Part shown: positions 12,001 through 22,417 of the stretch, one piece after another
Layout of the letters: every line of letters starts with the position of its first letter
Position numbering within the stretch: position 1 is the first letter of the stretch
Assembly: GCA_020726505.1 (NCBI GenBank)
Contig: JAHLEZ010000014.1
Location: 1,054,001-1,118,000 of the forward strand
Source of the DNA: Leptodontidium sp. MPI-SDFR-AT-0119
Lineage: Eukaryota; Ascomycota; Leotiomycetes; Helotiales; Leptodontidiaceae
Direction of reading: 5' to 3'
DNA: 64,000 nucleotides
The notes under the pieces: generated by a model
Seen by the model: only the letters and a program-made list of their open reading frames with translations
What the model was told of the DNA's origin: nothing
The model's database searches: none
Program-made: the position numbers and the translations under genes

Positions 12001-14870
12001 ACTGGGACAAAGTCGTCAAAGCTCCTGGAGTAACCAAGCGAACTCTCGACGACCGTTATTTCAGCGGCAGCAACTCGGATGTAAGAATGGTCAATGTCTA
12101 AAATTAATTTTTGTTACTAACATGATTCCCAGTGGGCTGCGGTCTTTGGGAGTCTCGCCCCTCCACCAGGCGATGCAAAACTAGTTTCAAGGACTGTCAA
12201 GGATATCGTCTACTTCGGCTACCAGAAGACTTGCGATGTTGATGGAGGCGGCGCAATTCCGGAAGCCATTGAAATCACCAGCATAGGCAAAATCGATCTT
12301 GATATCTGGTATGGGTACAGTATGATAGGAACGATTGATGGAGGACAACTCAACATTCACGAAGCGAATGGTTTTGTCGATGTTTCAGGAACTACTGATA
12401 TCACTTTTGAGGTATGTCTTTTTCTTACTGGAGAACGATCTTGCTGACAACGACATTCAGATAAGTGGTATTGGAAATCTCAACACCGATGGCACCCTCA
12501 AAAGCAATCTCATCCCCACCAGTTTGGGCGGACACTCAATCATGAAGGCTTCAATCCTTTCCTGACCACGGGCTACCAACTAGGCACCGCAGGTGCCATC
12601 GAATGGAATGGGAAAGCAAACGCCAGGATGATGACAAATTTCGGGCAGGGAGCAGTGACATTCCCTTCGACAAGCGACGGAAAGTCTACGTCGTCCAGCG
12701 ACAAGGCAGAGAGCGGGAAGATGTTCAAGAACTCCCTCAACGCAGACTTCTCAGGCAGTGGCGATATTGGAATCTCGCACATCATCGAAGCTGGCTTAGC
12801 CGTGAGCATGAAGCTCCCATCGGAAGCCACAGGCGTCGGCAAGTTCCCCTCGATGTTAATGAACTCCGAGACGACCGTAGAGTTCAAGGCCGACAACTCC
12901 TCAAAGGCTGGAAGTGTTTGTCTTGACATTCGCATGGGTAAGAAGCAGTCTCAGAGCTGGGAGTCAGGAAAACATGTCGGATGGGATGACACGGGAAGCA
13001 AAGATTTGGAGAGCTATACTAACCGCGTCGGAACTCCTGCATGTTTCGAAACTTCGTCAAGCGCCAAGAAACGTGCAGGTTCCGGTATTGCTGATCTGTT
13101 TCCAGCTGTTGGTTATACCTCGGGGAAGGGAGACTTGACCATTGATACGTGCGTTTTGCCTTTACAACTTGACTCTCCTATGTGCCGACAGTGTTTACAG
13201 GATCTTCAAAGAGTACGGTGCGGACAACGACAATCCGATTGGCGTCGGTGAAGACTAGCAAATCGCCAACAGTTTCTCATTCTTGTGCCTGCTGAAGAAG
13301 AAAGACCCATTGTGCTGTGGCTGCGTTGATCCTGATCTTCTATGGGGTATGTTGCCTCGTCAATTGTGTGAATGGATTGTCTGACGCGTCAATCAGGTCC
13401 CGACAATAGGTATCAAGACGGTGATTACGACGGCCCTCCCTCAGCCTTCGATAGTGACACGGTTGACAATCGATCACTCTTGCTTGACCCGACTACCTCT
13501 GAATACTCAGGCGACTACGTCCCGTCCAACGATACTTTGGACGAGTTGAAGGATCTTCCTACCACGTCCTTGATGATCGATCTCAGACGCCCGGTGGAGT
13601 TTACTATTCTCCCAAAAAGGTCACGATTTGTGGCAACCCAAAGATCAGCGGTCCAAGTTACCCCGCTTACCCAGCCAGAGATGATGTTGATTGGAAAACT
13701 GGTATGTACCCTAATTCATTTTTCGATGCCTTTGATAATCTTGGCGAGAATCGCTACCAGAACCGAGTTTTTACTGCGATTTAGGCTCTAAAGGATTTCT
13801 TGAATGCAGCACTAATTCGACGCAGTTGATAACGGAGCATTCCAAAGCGTGAAGAGATACGACAGAGCCTTAGAAGCATGCGACAATTGGGATGTTGAAG
13901 AAATCAACAATCCGCGTATTCTCAACGATGGATCCCAAGCCCCTTACGATACCGAACACGTTTACGAAGGTCAAGCGATAGGCCAATTTTTCTCTCAATA
14001 CATCAGTCAAGGTAGATTGTCCTGGTGGTCACCTGGATACATTCCTGGTACCCCTGTCAACGATGGTCGTTTCGGCTGTACTGGTGTCAATGGCGGCGCG
14101 AGCTGGGTCAATCAGTGGATCAAGAGCAGACAAGACGACACCTGGGATTATGACATCGGTCTGTTTCAGGGAAGTACTGCTCATATTAGAAGTGCCTTGG
14201 TAGACGTGCACTTCAGGAGCTTGGAGGAATGGTGTGTTCTGAGCATTTTCTTCACTTGTTTTGTTCTGGAAAACCGAGACGAGCTCTTTCTTGTGGCTTT
14301 CAAGCATTCATTAAGTGCTCCTACTGACATCATGAGCAGAATAAGCTCGACCGTTTGGTGGTCTTCCCAACGCGACCAAATATCTTCAAGGGAGCTCTCT
14401 TCGGCGGCGGTAACGTGTAAGTGATCTTGCCACAGCTTATCAACCCGAACCACACTGACTCCAATGCGCAACTAGATACACCGGAGACAGATTTGCATCG
14501 GAAGGTTACCAAGAACAATTACTCGTCATGAAAGAATTAGGGATGGTCTTTAGATACATGAACCTTCCCGACATCGTAGAAGCCTACTGCGACGTCTACG
14601 AGGCTCTCTACGCACTCATGGGGCGCTTCGACAGGTGGTATGCTCAGCAGAATCCAAACGGTCCAGTCCCTGCCCTGCAGGAGAAGTGGAAAGTTACAAC
14701 CGTGGACTCCTCGACAATGTTGTTGCGCAGTCCCATACTGTTGCTTCGACATGGTTCAACAGGCTTGAGTGGGTTTTTCCCTTTGGCTAAGATTGGTGTA
14801 TGTGTTAACATTTCCGCAGCGGGGCGAACATGCCACGGTTCTTCCAAGACCTTTGGATAAGCGTCCTTAA
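9027..14870 (+). pseudogene. Broken class V (GH18) chitinase, killer-toxin-like type
   Basis: The remnant of a large secreted chitinase of the fungal subgroup with chitin-binding and long C-terminal regions. In order it shows a hevein-type chitin-binding remnant (CCSQHSFC, 9027-9130), the GH18 barrel (9254-10560) with the catalytic DGVDFDWE motif split by an intron at 9670-9760 (acid Glu codon 9764-9766), a cysteine-rich segment (10560-11400) and the long C-terminal region of this family to 14870. No signal peptide or LysM region precedes it, because the sequence before 9027 is the 5S segment. The frame is broken near 9083, 9526-9530, 10253-10258, 10612-10618, 10717-10719, 12541, 13593, 14214 and 14690, and an in-frame TAG lies at 13256-13258. 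Most breaks are one base lost from a short run. Introns such as 9095-9253 and 11812-11859 still have GT-AG ends. Some breaks might be sequence errors, but the truncation and stop argue for a real pseudogene. Confidence 0.82.
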
Positions 14871-14988
14871 TGGCCAAGAGCGGAAGATGCATCTTCGCAA
14901 TGTATACGAAAGTCTTACCGAATTCTTAGATTCCTTCCTGTTCTTGGGAATAGGCTTCTATTTTTTGAACAGTCTGCTGACTCGCTGA

Positions 14989-15656
14989 TGATGGTGCACG
15001 AATTTACCCCAGACGACTATGCCCATAACAGATTTCCTTAGTAACCCATTTTACTAGTTAGATGTAGTTCGCATATCGCCGTAGCTCAATCATAAACGCA
15101 TTTTGTTGCAAAGTCAACGTTAGATCTTAGTTCTGTTGAAAAGCCGTTTCCTGACTTAAACGTGTCTCAGGATAGCAAAATGCCCGTTGAATCCAATATG
15201 TGATTTTGACCTCCTTTTTTGCCCTCTAAAATCTGCCGAGAGATTGATCCGGCTAGACAGGGAACCCTGCTCTTCCAGATGATCACTTCAAATACCGAAA
15301 GCAAGGAGAGAGGTTTGACACTAAGGCCTGAGGCAATAACTACTGAAATCTGGGCGAAAAACAAGGCGGCAGCACGAAGGTCATGTGCAATACCCGTGAC
15401 TACTATGCAAAATTAAGGGGTGGGGGGACGGGGGGACGGGGGGACGGGAGGTGATGCCCCTAGAAGTTATGTAACTTGCAAGTTGTACTTGCTTTCGTGT
15501 TTGTGCTAACTGGCACACATAATCTTTGCTGGTCAAATTTGCTGTATAGCGAAACAAGGCCCTGTTTTAGCCGACTGCTGATCCTCTTCCTTCCCTATGT
15601 AATGCTCACCACCCCCGCCGCATAGTAGCAAAATATCATCGTCTCTAAGAATCAGA
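14989..15656. other. Intergenic between chitinase remnant and pseudokinase
   Basis: No gene is visible. It contains a short G-rich tandem repeat at 15422-15448, listed separately. Confidence 0.5.
15422..15448 (+). repeat. G-rich octamer tandem repeat, (GGGGGGAC)3
   Basis: Three units of six G followed by AC, then a further GGG. Four G runs separated by two-base loops give a sequence able to form a G-quadruplex on the + strand. It is intergenic, about 210 bases before the pseudokinase ATG. Confidence 0.8.
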
Positions 15657-16738
15657 ATGGCATTACGCCACATTCTCCCACCCACTGGCATTGAGCCGAG
15701 CGACCAGTACAGCCACGAGCTCAGAGCCTGTCGAACGTCCGACAAGAAGTCCATCGTCATTTACCCCCGGCTCTACAGACCTCAAAATGATCCATATTAC
15801 GAGGATCCGGCCGAGTCTTGCATGGCGTGGCAGAATCAGGAAGATGGGATGGACCAGCTGAATTGGCTGAAGAAGATCCACGAGGTTATCGGTGCGAGTG
15901 AACCGACTTCACATCCGCGTGTGCAGAGGTTAGGCCCTTACCCAGTGCGAGAATAGAACTATGATATTGATTTCTGTTTGAAGGCTAATGGAGTTTCAGC
16001 CCGAGACAGGATTCCCGGTCGTTGAATTCGTCGAGAGAGGCGATCTGTATAGTTTCCTGCGTGCGTATCCACAGCCTACAGTCCCATCTGGCACGGGATC
16101 GGAAAATCCTTCGGCGCTCAAGTACGTCTGACAATTCCCCATACGGGATATAGAGAATAGGTCATCAACTCACGATCTATAGACTCCGTTGGGCACTCAA
16201 CATCGCCTCAGCGCTCGCTTTCCTGCACTCCAAAAACATCATCTTCGAAGGCCTATCCCCTAACACAGTCCACCTCCGCGCTGACTTCTCTGCCGCGCTC
16301 GTCAATCTCGACGTTGCAGCCTACAGAGAGCAAGGCGGTACCGACGACATCGCTATCGGCTACCGCGGCCCCGACTGGGACGATTGTGCTCTTGCCGAGC
16401 AGCCAGAGACCTGGATCACGCATCGACAGGATTTGTATGGATTTGGATCACTGCTATATTATTTGTTAATGGAGGAGGATCCGAATCAGTGGAAAGATGA
16501 GGAGGAAATGCGGGATCAGCTGGACGAGGAGGATAGGATGGATGAGATTATTAGAAAGTGCTGGATGAGGGAGTTTGGGGCGATGGGTGAGGTTGTGGAG
16601 GCGCTGAAGGGAGTGATTGTGAGGCAGGGGCTTGAAGTTTGCGGGGATGATGTGGTTGTTGATGATTCTGTGGAACGGTTTGAGGCGGCGGGGATATTTG
16701 CGAAGATGATTAGAGAGACTGATGGAGTTTCGTCTTGA
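15657..16738 (+). CDS. Protein-kinase-like protein, probable pseudokinase
   Basis: A 321-residue protein in three exons (15657-15944, 16000-16121, 16183-16738) with in-frame GT-AG junctions. The first junction is less certain: an alternative donor lies near 15929. The fold is that of the fungal kinase-like family: a hinge region with FPVVEFVERGDLYSFL, then RWALNIASALAFLHSKNIIF, where the catalytic loop should follow. In place of HRD it has FEGLSPNTVHL, and in place of DFG it has NLDVAAY. No glycine-rich loop is visible in the N-terminal part. The key catalytic Asp residues are therefore missing and phosphotransfer looks unlikely; a binding or scaffold role is inferred. The C-terminus is acidic and coiled. 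It sits in the decay island but its own frame is intact. Confidence 0.75.
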
Positions 16739-17057
16739 GTAGCTCTAGAAGGATTTGAGTAATTAAAAAGGGTAGCTATATAATAGCATATAGTGTAATA
16801 TACCTCTCACAAGACCGATTTACTAGGAGCTATATATCGCCCTTTTATTCTAAATAGCTATAAGCGTTATTCTTCTTAGCTAATATATTTGCCAGATGAC
16901 TCAGTCAGGACCCCTTCTAAGACCTTCCTAAATTAGCAGAACGCCGAATACTGATAGTAGATCCACTGGACTCACCAGTATCCATCTTGATAGAGTCAAG
17001 CAACCTGTCTCCTCGCCGATAGGCCTCGTTGCTATCTGCCCCATCTCAAAACTATAG
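16739..17057. repeat. AT- and TpA-rich stretch, possible RIP-worn relic
   Basis: No gene is visible. Bases 16740-16890 are rich in TA steps (such as TAGCTATATAATAGCATATAG), unlike the flanking coding DNA. This is the usual look of DNA mutated by repeat-induced point mutation, but I cannot name a parent element. Confidence 0.35.
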
Positions 17058-18620
17058 TCACCTAGACGCATTTGTAGCAATCCGAAAGCGCCTTGGCAGA
17101 ACAGGAACCGGATCCCACACTGGCTTATTCACCACGAGGTTGATACCATCAGCAAGATCGGAATCAACAGTACCATTACCTGCACTATCAGCTGCATCAC
17201 CCGCTACATCACAAGGTGCCGGGTCAGCACCACGAATAACGATCAAACTAGGAACAAACATATTCTTTACCACCTCGGTAAACCTCCTTCTGTTAAACAT
17301 TTGATACCACCACCCGATATAGCAATTAAATGCCAAGAAAATTGCCGCAAAAACACGCATCCAGATCCAATACTGGCTTGCATTCCTCGCAGCCTCTGTG
17401 TCGTTCGCGACCTGAATCATCGGATTCTTGGTTGTAACATTATACCAGTTCTCCGAGCCGGCGTAGCAGATGCAATTTCTGTAAACACCCGAAATCTGCA
17501 TGACGGTGCCGCCAGTGGCAGCGATAAGGGAGAAGCACCAGAAAGGCGCGGAAAGGAAGGGGAAGCGCGGCCCCTGTAGCCAGTAAGTATTTAGGCGTGC
17601 CGCTTATAGCGTGGCCAAGAATGTGGTGAAGAGCTGGGATAAGAGTTTAGCTTGCCGATATGCTACAGGGTTGGAAAATCTGAGGCCTCGGGCTGATAGA
17701 ATGGCTTCGCTTGCCTGGCTTCCTCCATAAGTGACAAAGCTCAGCGACGTGCATATAATACCCCTCGGCGGCGTAGCCCAAGCCACCAGAAGCAGGGGGA
17801 ATAACGATCAACAAGGAAGCAAGTGCGAAGATACTGAACCAACTCAAGAACGAAAAACGCATCAATTCCTTAAATGCAACACTTCTTCCACACGTCGGTG
17901 TCCTGGATCCACTTCATCTTATTTGCTCCATGAGACTAGATGGATACGGGCTGGAATTTGATGTCATAAGTCTACGACCAGCCTAGGCACCGTGCCCGGC
18001 CTTCTCGAGCAGGTGCTCGATCGCCAACAGGACTTCGACTTCTGCCCATTGCGGTATGTTCGGAACCGACGATGCCGGAGGAGGTACTAGGATTATTAGC
18101 AGCGAGTAACGTTCCGCTCACAATAGCAGCATGGACGATGATCTTCCACTCGATACCAAGCCCAAAGATATAGAATTATCTTGATCACTCGGATCATTCT
18201 GAAGGTCGATGATGTTGTTCACAAATACCTCGATGTAGAAGAGGACAGGACTTCCAACAACCCCACCGAAGCTAGACTGGGCTCCTATGAGGCTGAGCAA
18301 GCGATATCTAGTTTTCTCGGGATCTACATCTGGTGGCTGAAGGCTGTTCAAGATCTTCGTCTAGGGGTCAAAGGCGGAGGTTTCCTGATGCCAGAATTGC
18401 AAGTTCCCTTTTGACCGCTAGATATGAGTTATCTAGGGTTTTGGCGTACTTTACGATACGGAGCTATTGCAATAGTCAGTAACAGTCCCATGGGAAGAGT
18501 TTCAGCACTTACATCAACAACCGTTTCATACAGGCCCCCAATTATCATGTTTCCTGCCCCAACCACAACAAAGATGATCCATAATACGCTATCAATCACA
18601 ACAGGCGAAGAACAAGCCAA
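17058..18620 (-). pseudogene. Broken multi-pass membrane protein gene
   Basis: Fragments of one membrane protein lie in order on the minus strand but in changing frames. From 18620 come VLWIIFVVVGAGNMIIGGLY, then SLIGAQSSFGGVVGSPVLFY (about 18290), GIEWKIIVHAAIVSGTLLAA (about 18140), FSFLSWFSIFALASLLIVIP (about 17850) and finally a frame ending in hydrophobic QYWIWMRVFAAIFLAF near 17360. The last frame stops at 17058-17060. They look like a conserved ascomycete membrane protein of unknown function. In-frame stops occur near 17932 and 18364, and single-base frame breaks near 18160 and 17871. Several breaks are a base lost from a short T run, so sequence error may contribute. I call it a pseudogene because stops and shifts are multiple. 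Confidence 0.65.
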
Positions 18621-19396
18621 AAAATGTCAGAGATACTAACATCTGAGCGAATTGTTTGTCCACAAGTCTGGTTTTCTGTTGGAGGCACAGAGCTAAGGAA
18701 ACTGGGCATCCTTTCCGCTCTACTATATATAAGCCCTAAATCGGTGGATTAGTAGTTGGGTGAGTGACCACTAGCGAATACCCACTGTTGAATGTGTTTT
18801 TTTGGTTGCCCCTTTTGACTTTCTTTTTTGCCTCCTAGTTAGTGAAGGAATGATTCGTGCAAAGCCCCGCTATGTACGCACCGTTTGACGCAAAGCAGTC
18901 TGTCTCAAGCCGACAGTGTCATTAACTCTCTCAAGGTTCTTCTCCTGCTTCAAATATCGTTTCAACGAATACAATGATCCAGAGAAAGCCCAGACACAAT
19001 CATTCCTATTGCCCATTTGGGGGGCTTTTTTCCTCACTCAACACCAAGTACATATGCTCTCCCAGTCGTTTCGTTATCTCCGAATGTTTTGGTTCGATTC
19101 GGCTGAGAGCTCGGCATCGAAACTACTAGTGTCCAGACCCAAAACTAACTCGGATCCACGGCAGTTATGACGCAGTGCGTCAATAAACGTAATGTGTTTT
19201 GATTTTCTATGCTTGTTCACAACTTCTGCGTATCCTTCTCTAGATTTCTTCATATCGCTGTCATTGTTTAAAATCTGTCAGACTGATTCGCAGCGTGTTT
19301 TCACCCTCTTCTCCTCGCTCGGTTGGATCTGCATGTCAACAAGATCCACTTTCAATACCGCGCTCAGTATTCCCGGAGCGTTGAAGAGAAATCATA
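18621..19396. other. Intergenic with 5S pseudogene
   Basis: This spacer holds the truncated 5S copy (18701-18856) and the 5' leader of the Frag1/DRAM/Sfk1-type gene, which includes a pyrimidine-rich stretch at 19190-19320. No other gene is visible. Confidence 0.5.
18701..18856 (+). pseudogene. Truncated 5S rRNA copy with flank (copy 2)
   Basis: The 3' three quarters of the 5S gene and 60 bases of flank are repeated here. The first 24 or so bases of the 5S sequence, including the 5' strand of helix I, are absent or diverged past recognition. Within the 5S part it differs from the 8848 copy by seven substitutions. Six are C to T or G to A, and four of those lie in CpA/TpG steps. The helix I partner and part of the control region are lost, so it should not give functional 5S rRNA. 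Confidence 0.88.
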
Positions 19397-20352
19397 ATGG
19401 CAGGCATGGAAGCACCCTGGTGGGCGACGATATACGTTATCGTCCCCATTTTCTCAGGATTCGTATGGCTCGGTATGCTTCTCGGGATGTTATTATGGTG
19501 GAGTGTGACAGAAAACTCTGTGCATCTCGTAGGAATGTCCGAGACTCAAGACATAGCGTTCGTTAATATTTTCTTTCCTTTGTACTGTATACAGCATCTT
19601 ACAAAATCCACAGATACATTTCGGATATCGGAGCGCATCAACTCCAACCACTCTTCATCGCCATGGGGACAGTCACTGTCGTGGGGTTCACCACCGTCTT
19701 TGTGACAGAGCGATGGCTCCGACACCGAGGGACCATAGCCCCGAATACTTCACGGTTCCAGAAAGTACTGAGTGCTCTCGCCATTATATTTGCTGTGATT
19801 GGGATGATTGGTTTGATCATTCTCACTTGCCGGAACAACATTGATTACTCGACAACCCATGATGTATGCCTGGTAGTCTTCATGTCAGTCCCTCCATCAA
19901 ACTGCTTCTAGTAGAAATGCGCTGATGATTATAGTGCCGGTTACATTCTATCCGCCATCGTCGTCTGCTAGGAATACCAACGTCTAGGGATTCACTACCG
20001 TCAACATCGCATCCTCCGCCTGTCCTTTTGGATCAAACTCACCTTCATTTTCGTCGAATTGGGTCTCGCTATCGCATTTGGCGTCCTCGGCCACCAGAAA
20101 AGATACAATCCCGCTGCTGTTTGTGAATGGGTTATCTCTCTCATATACACATTTTATGTCTGGAGTTACGCGATCGATTTCATCCCTGCGATCCGCACAA
20201 AACATTACGCTAGTAAAGAGACGGAGATTGATATGGCTGAGGGTATGGAGGCCGAGTCGAGGATGAGGGGATACCCTGGAGGCGTGCCGCAGGAACAGGC
20301 TGCGTATGGGTCAACTGGTGCGACTCGTGGGCAGGAGTCGAGGAATTTTTAA
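19397..20352 (+). pseudogene. Frag1/DRAM/Sfk1-type membrane protein with in-frame stop
   Basis: Three exons (19397-19557, 19614-19883, 19935-20352) with GT-AG junctions; the first donor, GTTCGT, is unusual. The frame of 282 residues has about six membrane segments and the family landmarks ISDIGA, ERWLRHRGTIAP, GYILSAIVV and WVISLIYTFYVWSYAIDFIP. The family includes autophagy modulators (DRAM) and plasma-membrane lipid regulators (Sfk1). One in-frame TAG at 19969-19971 interrupts the conserved EYQRLG region about half way; everything after it is still well conserved. A single C to T change of a CAG codon would explain it. It is either a very young pseudogene, a base error, or read through. Confidence 0.72.
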
Positions 20353-21186
20353 GGAAAGAGATCGGGGGAAAGCATGAAACGAATGGATCCGGGCGGAGAA
20401 TGGGCATATTTTTGGATACAAAAAAACGTCATCTATTGGTTTATGGAGTTAGGGAATCTATGTATAATATTAGAGCAGCAGGAAGCAGCAGCATACGAGC
20501 AAGTGAACCAGATGGACTAGGCTGAGTTAAGCCCTTCAAGCTCATCCAAAGTACGATTCTTACCTAGGCAGAATAAATAATACAATCTAGTCAATTCGTA
20601 TTCGTACTCGCAGAGGTTGGTTCTTAATCAAGCAGTGTGCTTTCCAACCGCACGCTGCTAGCAATGACGTGTAGATTATTTATATTTCCCGTTGCGGCCT
20701 AGCGCGAATCACCTCAATGCACATGGAACTTCCTTGCTCACACCATCGATGCGACACACGCTTGAGCAGCATCTCCAACACTTATGAGTACGTGGAGAAT
20801 GGGATATCGCTATTATTCAGCCCGGGCACTACCACCCTTCCGGGGACATTGTTGGCTGTACTGCAGTGCAGTCTGGCAAGCTTACAGAGATTTCCCCTTT
20901 GGGATGTACCGGGGTTCCATTTGAAATTACTTCGATTTGCGTTGGCAGAGCCAATGAATCCGGAATATCAAAGGCCTGAAAATGAATCAGATAAGTCTAT
21001 ATATAATCTTTTTCTTTTTTTCCCTTGTCTGAAATTCCTTCTCTCATTCAATCCAATTCTCTGCTCAACATCATCTCAATCATCCATCTGCCTCTCGAAC
21101 AGATTCAAGTTATTGTCTCACAATCTTCTTCATACCTAAACCCACGTCCTCCTCAACACCAATTCCAAACCCCTACTTCTACAAAA
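20353..21186. other. Intergenic
   Basis: No gene is visible. The last 190 bases are pyrimidine-rich (CTTTTTCTTTTTTTCCC at about 21008), typical of a fungal 5' leader for the dehydrogenase that follows. Confidence 0.5.
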
Positions 21187-22417
21187 ATGACATCATTCAA
21201 CCGCGACACCACCGGCAAAGAGGTTGTCCAGGCATTCGCCTCCACCCTCAAAGGCAAAACAAGTAAGTTCTCACAAAACCCCCATTCCAATTCCCACATC
21301 TCAACCCCAAAACACTAACACGAACAAACAGTCCTCATTACCGGCCCGAGCATCAAATCCATCGGCGCCGAAACAGCTTTATCACTCAGCCACGGCTCCC
21401 CCTCAACAATCCTCCTCCTCGGCCGTACCGAATCCAAAATCGCTCCCATAATCCAGCAAATCAGCACCATCAACCCTTCCATCGCCGTCTCATTCATCCA
21501 ACTCGATCTCACATCCCAAGCCTCAATCCGCAAAACCGCCGAAGTCATCAATGCTAAAGTTGAGAAGATCCACTACCTGATCAACTGCGCTGGAGTAATG
21601 GCTATCCCGGATTTCGAGACCACGGAAGAGGGTATCGAGCTGCAGTTCGGTAGTAACCATGTAGGCCATTTCCTGTTGACGAATTTGTTGATGCCGAAGA
21701 TACTTGCTGCGGGGAGGGGTGCGAGGATTGTGAATGTGAGTAGTAATGGGTATGAACTTGCTGGTGTCAGGTTCGACGATTATAACTTCGAGGTAAAGTT
21801 CCGCCTTATCCCATCCTATCGTATCTTTGGATCGGATTGGATATATTATAACCGTGTTGACCTGATCGGTGGCAGGATGGCATAGTGTATGAGCCCTGGG
21901 CGGGGTATGCTCAGTCCAAGACGGCGAATGTGCTGTTCTCCACTGCGTTGGCGCAGAAGTTGAAGAGTCAAGGTATTCAATCATACGCTCTTCAACCAGG
22001 ATGTAAGTCCCCACTATATCATGAAAATGTACAATGTGCATTACTAACTCCCTAAGTCGTCTTGGAGTCCAATCTCTCCAACCACGTCACACCCGATATG
22101 TTCACCGCCGCTCTTGAAATCATGAACAAGAATTCCAACGGGAAGAAAGTGGAGATGGAAGCGCCAAAGACCCTTCAGCAAGGCTGTTCTACGGTTCTCG
22201 TGGCGGCTCTAGACCCTTCTATCGAAGGTAAGCGGATTATTATCTGCCTCCCAGCTCTGAATTATATGCGAACTGACACGGGATAGGGCATTCAGGAGGG
22301 TTTCTTCAGGACTGTGCAGTTAAGCCTATCGAGAAGGAACATGCCAAAGGACAGGAGAATATCGATAAACTATGGACCTTGAGTGAGCAGCTCGTTGGTC
22401 AGAAGTTTGCGCTGTAA
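21187..22417 (+). CDS. Short-chain dehydrogenase/reductase
   Basis: An NAD(P)-dependent oxidoreductase of the SDR family; the substrate is unknown. Five exons (21187-21262, 21332-21792, 21876-22002, 22057-22227, 22287-22417) join in frame. The Rossmann core is present: the NAG-like motif is NCAG, the active-site Ser lies in IVNVSSNG, and the Tyr/Lys pair in YAQSK. The dinucleotide loop TGPSIKSIGAETA keeps the first and last Gly but not the middle Gly of the usual TGxxxGxG, which may alter cofactor binding. It is otherwise complete and resembles the retinol-dehydrogenase-like fungal SDRs. Confidence 0.85.
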
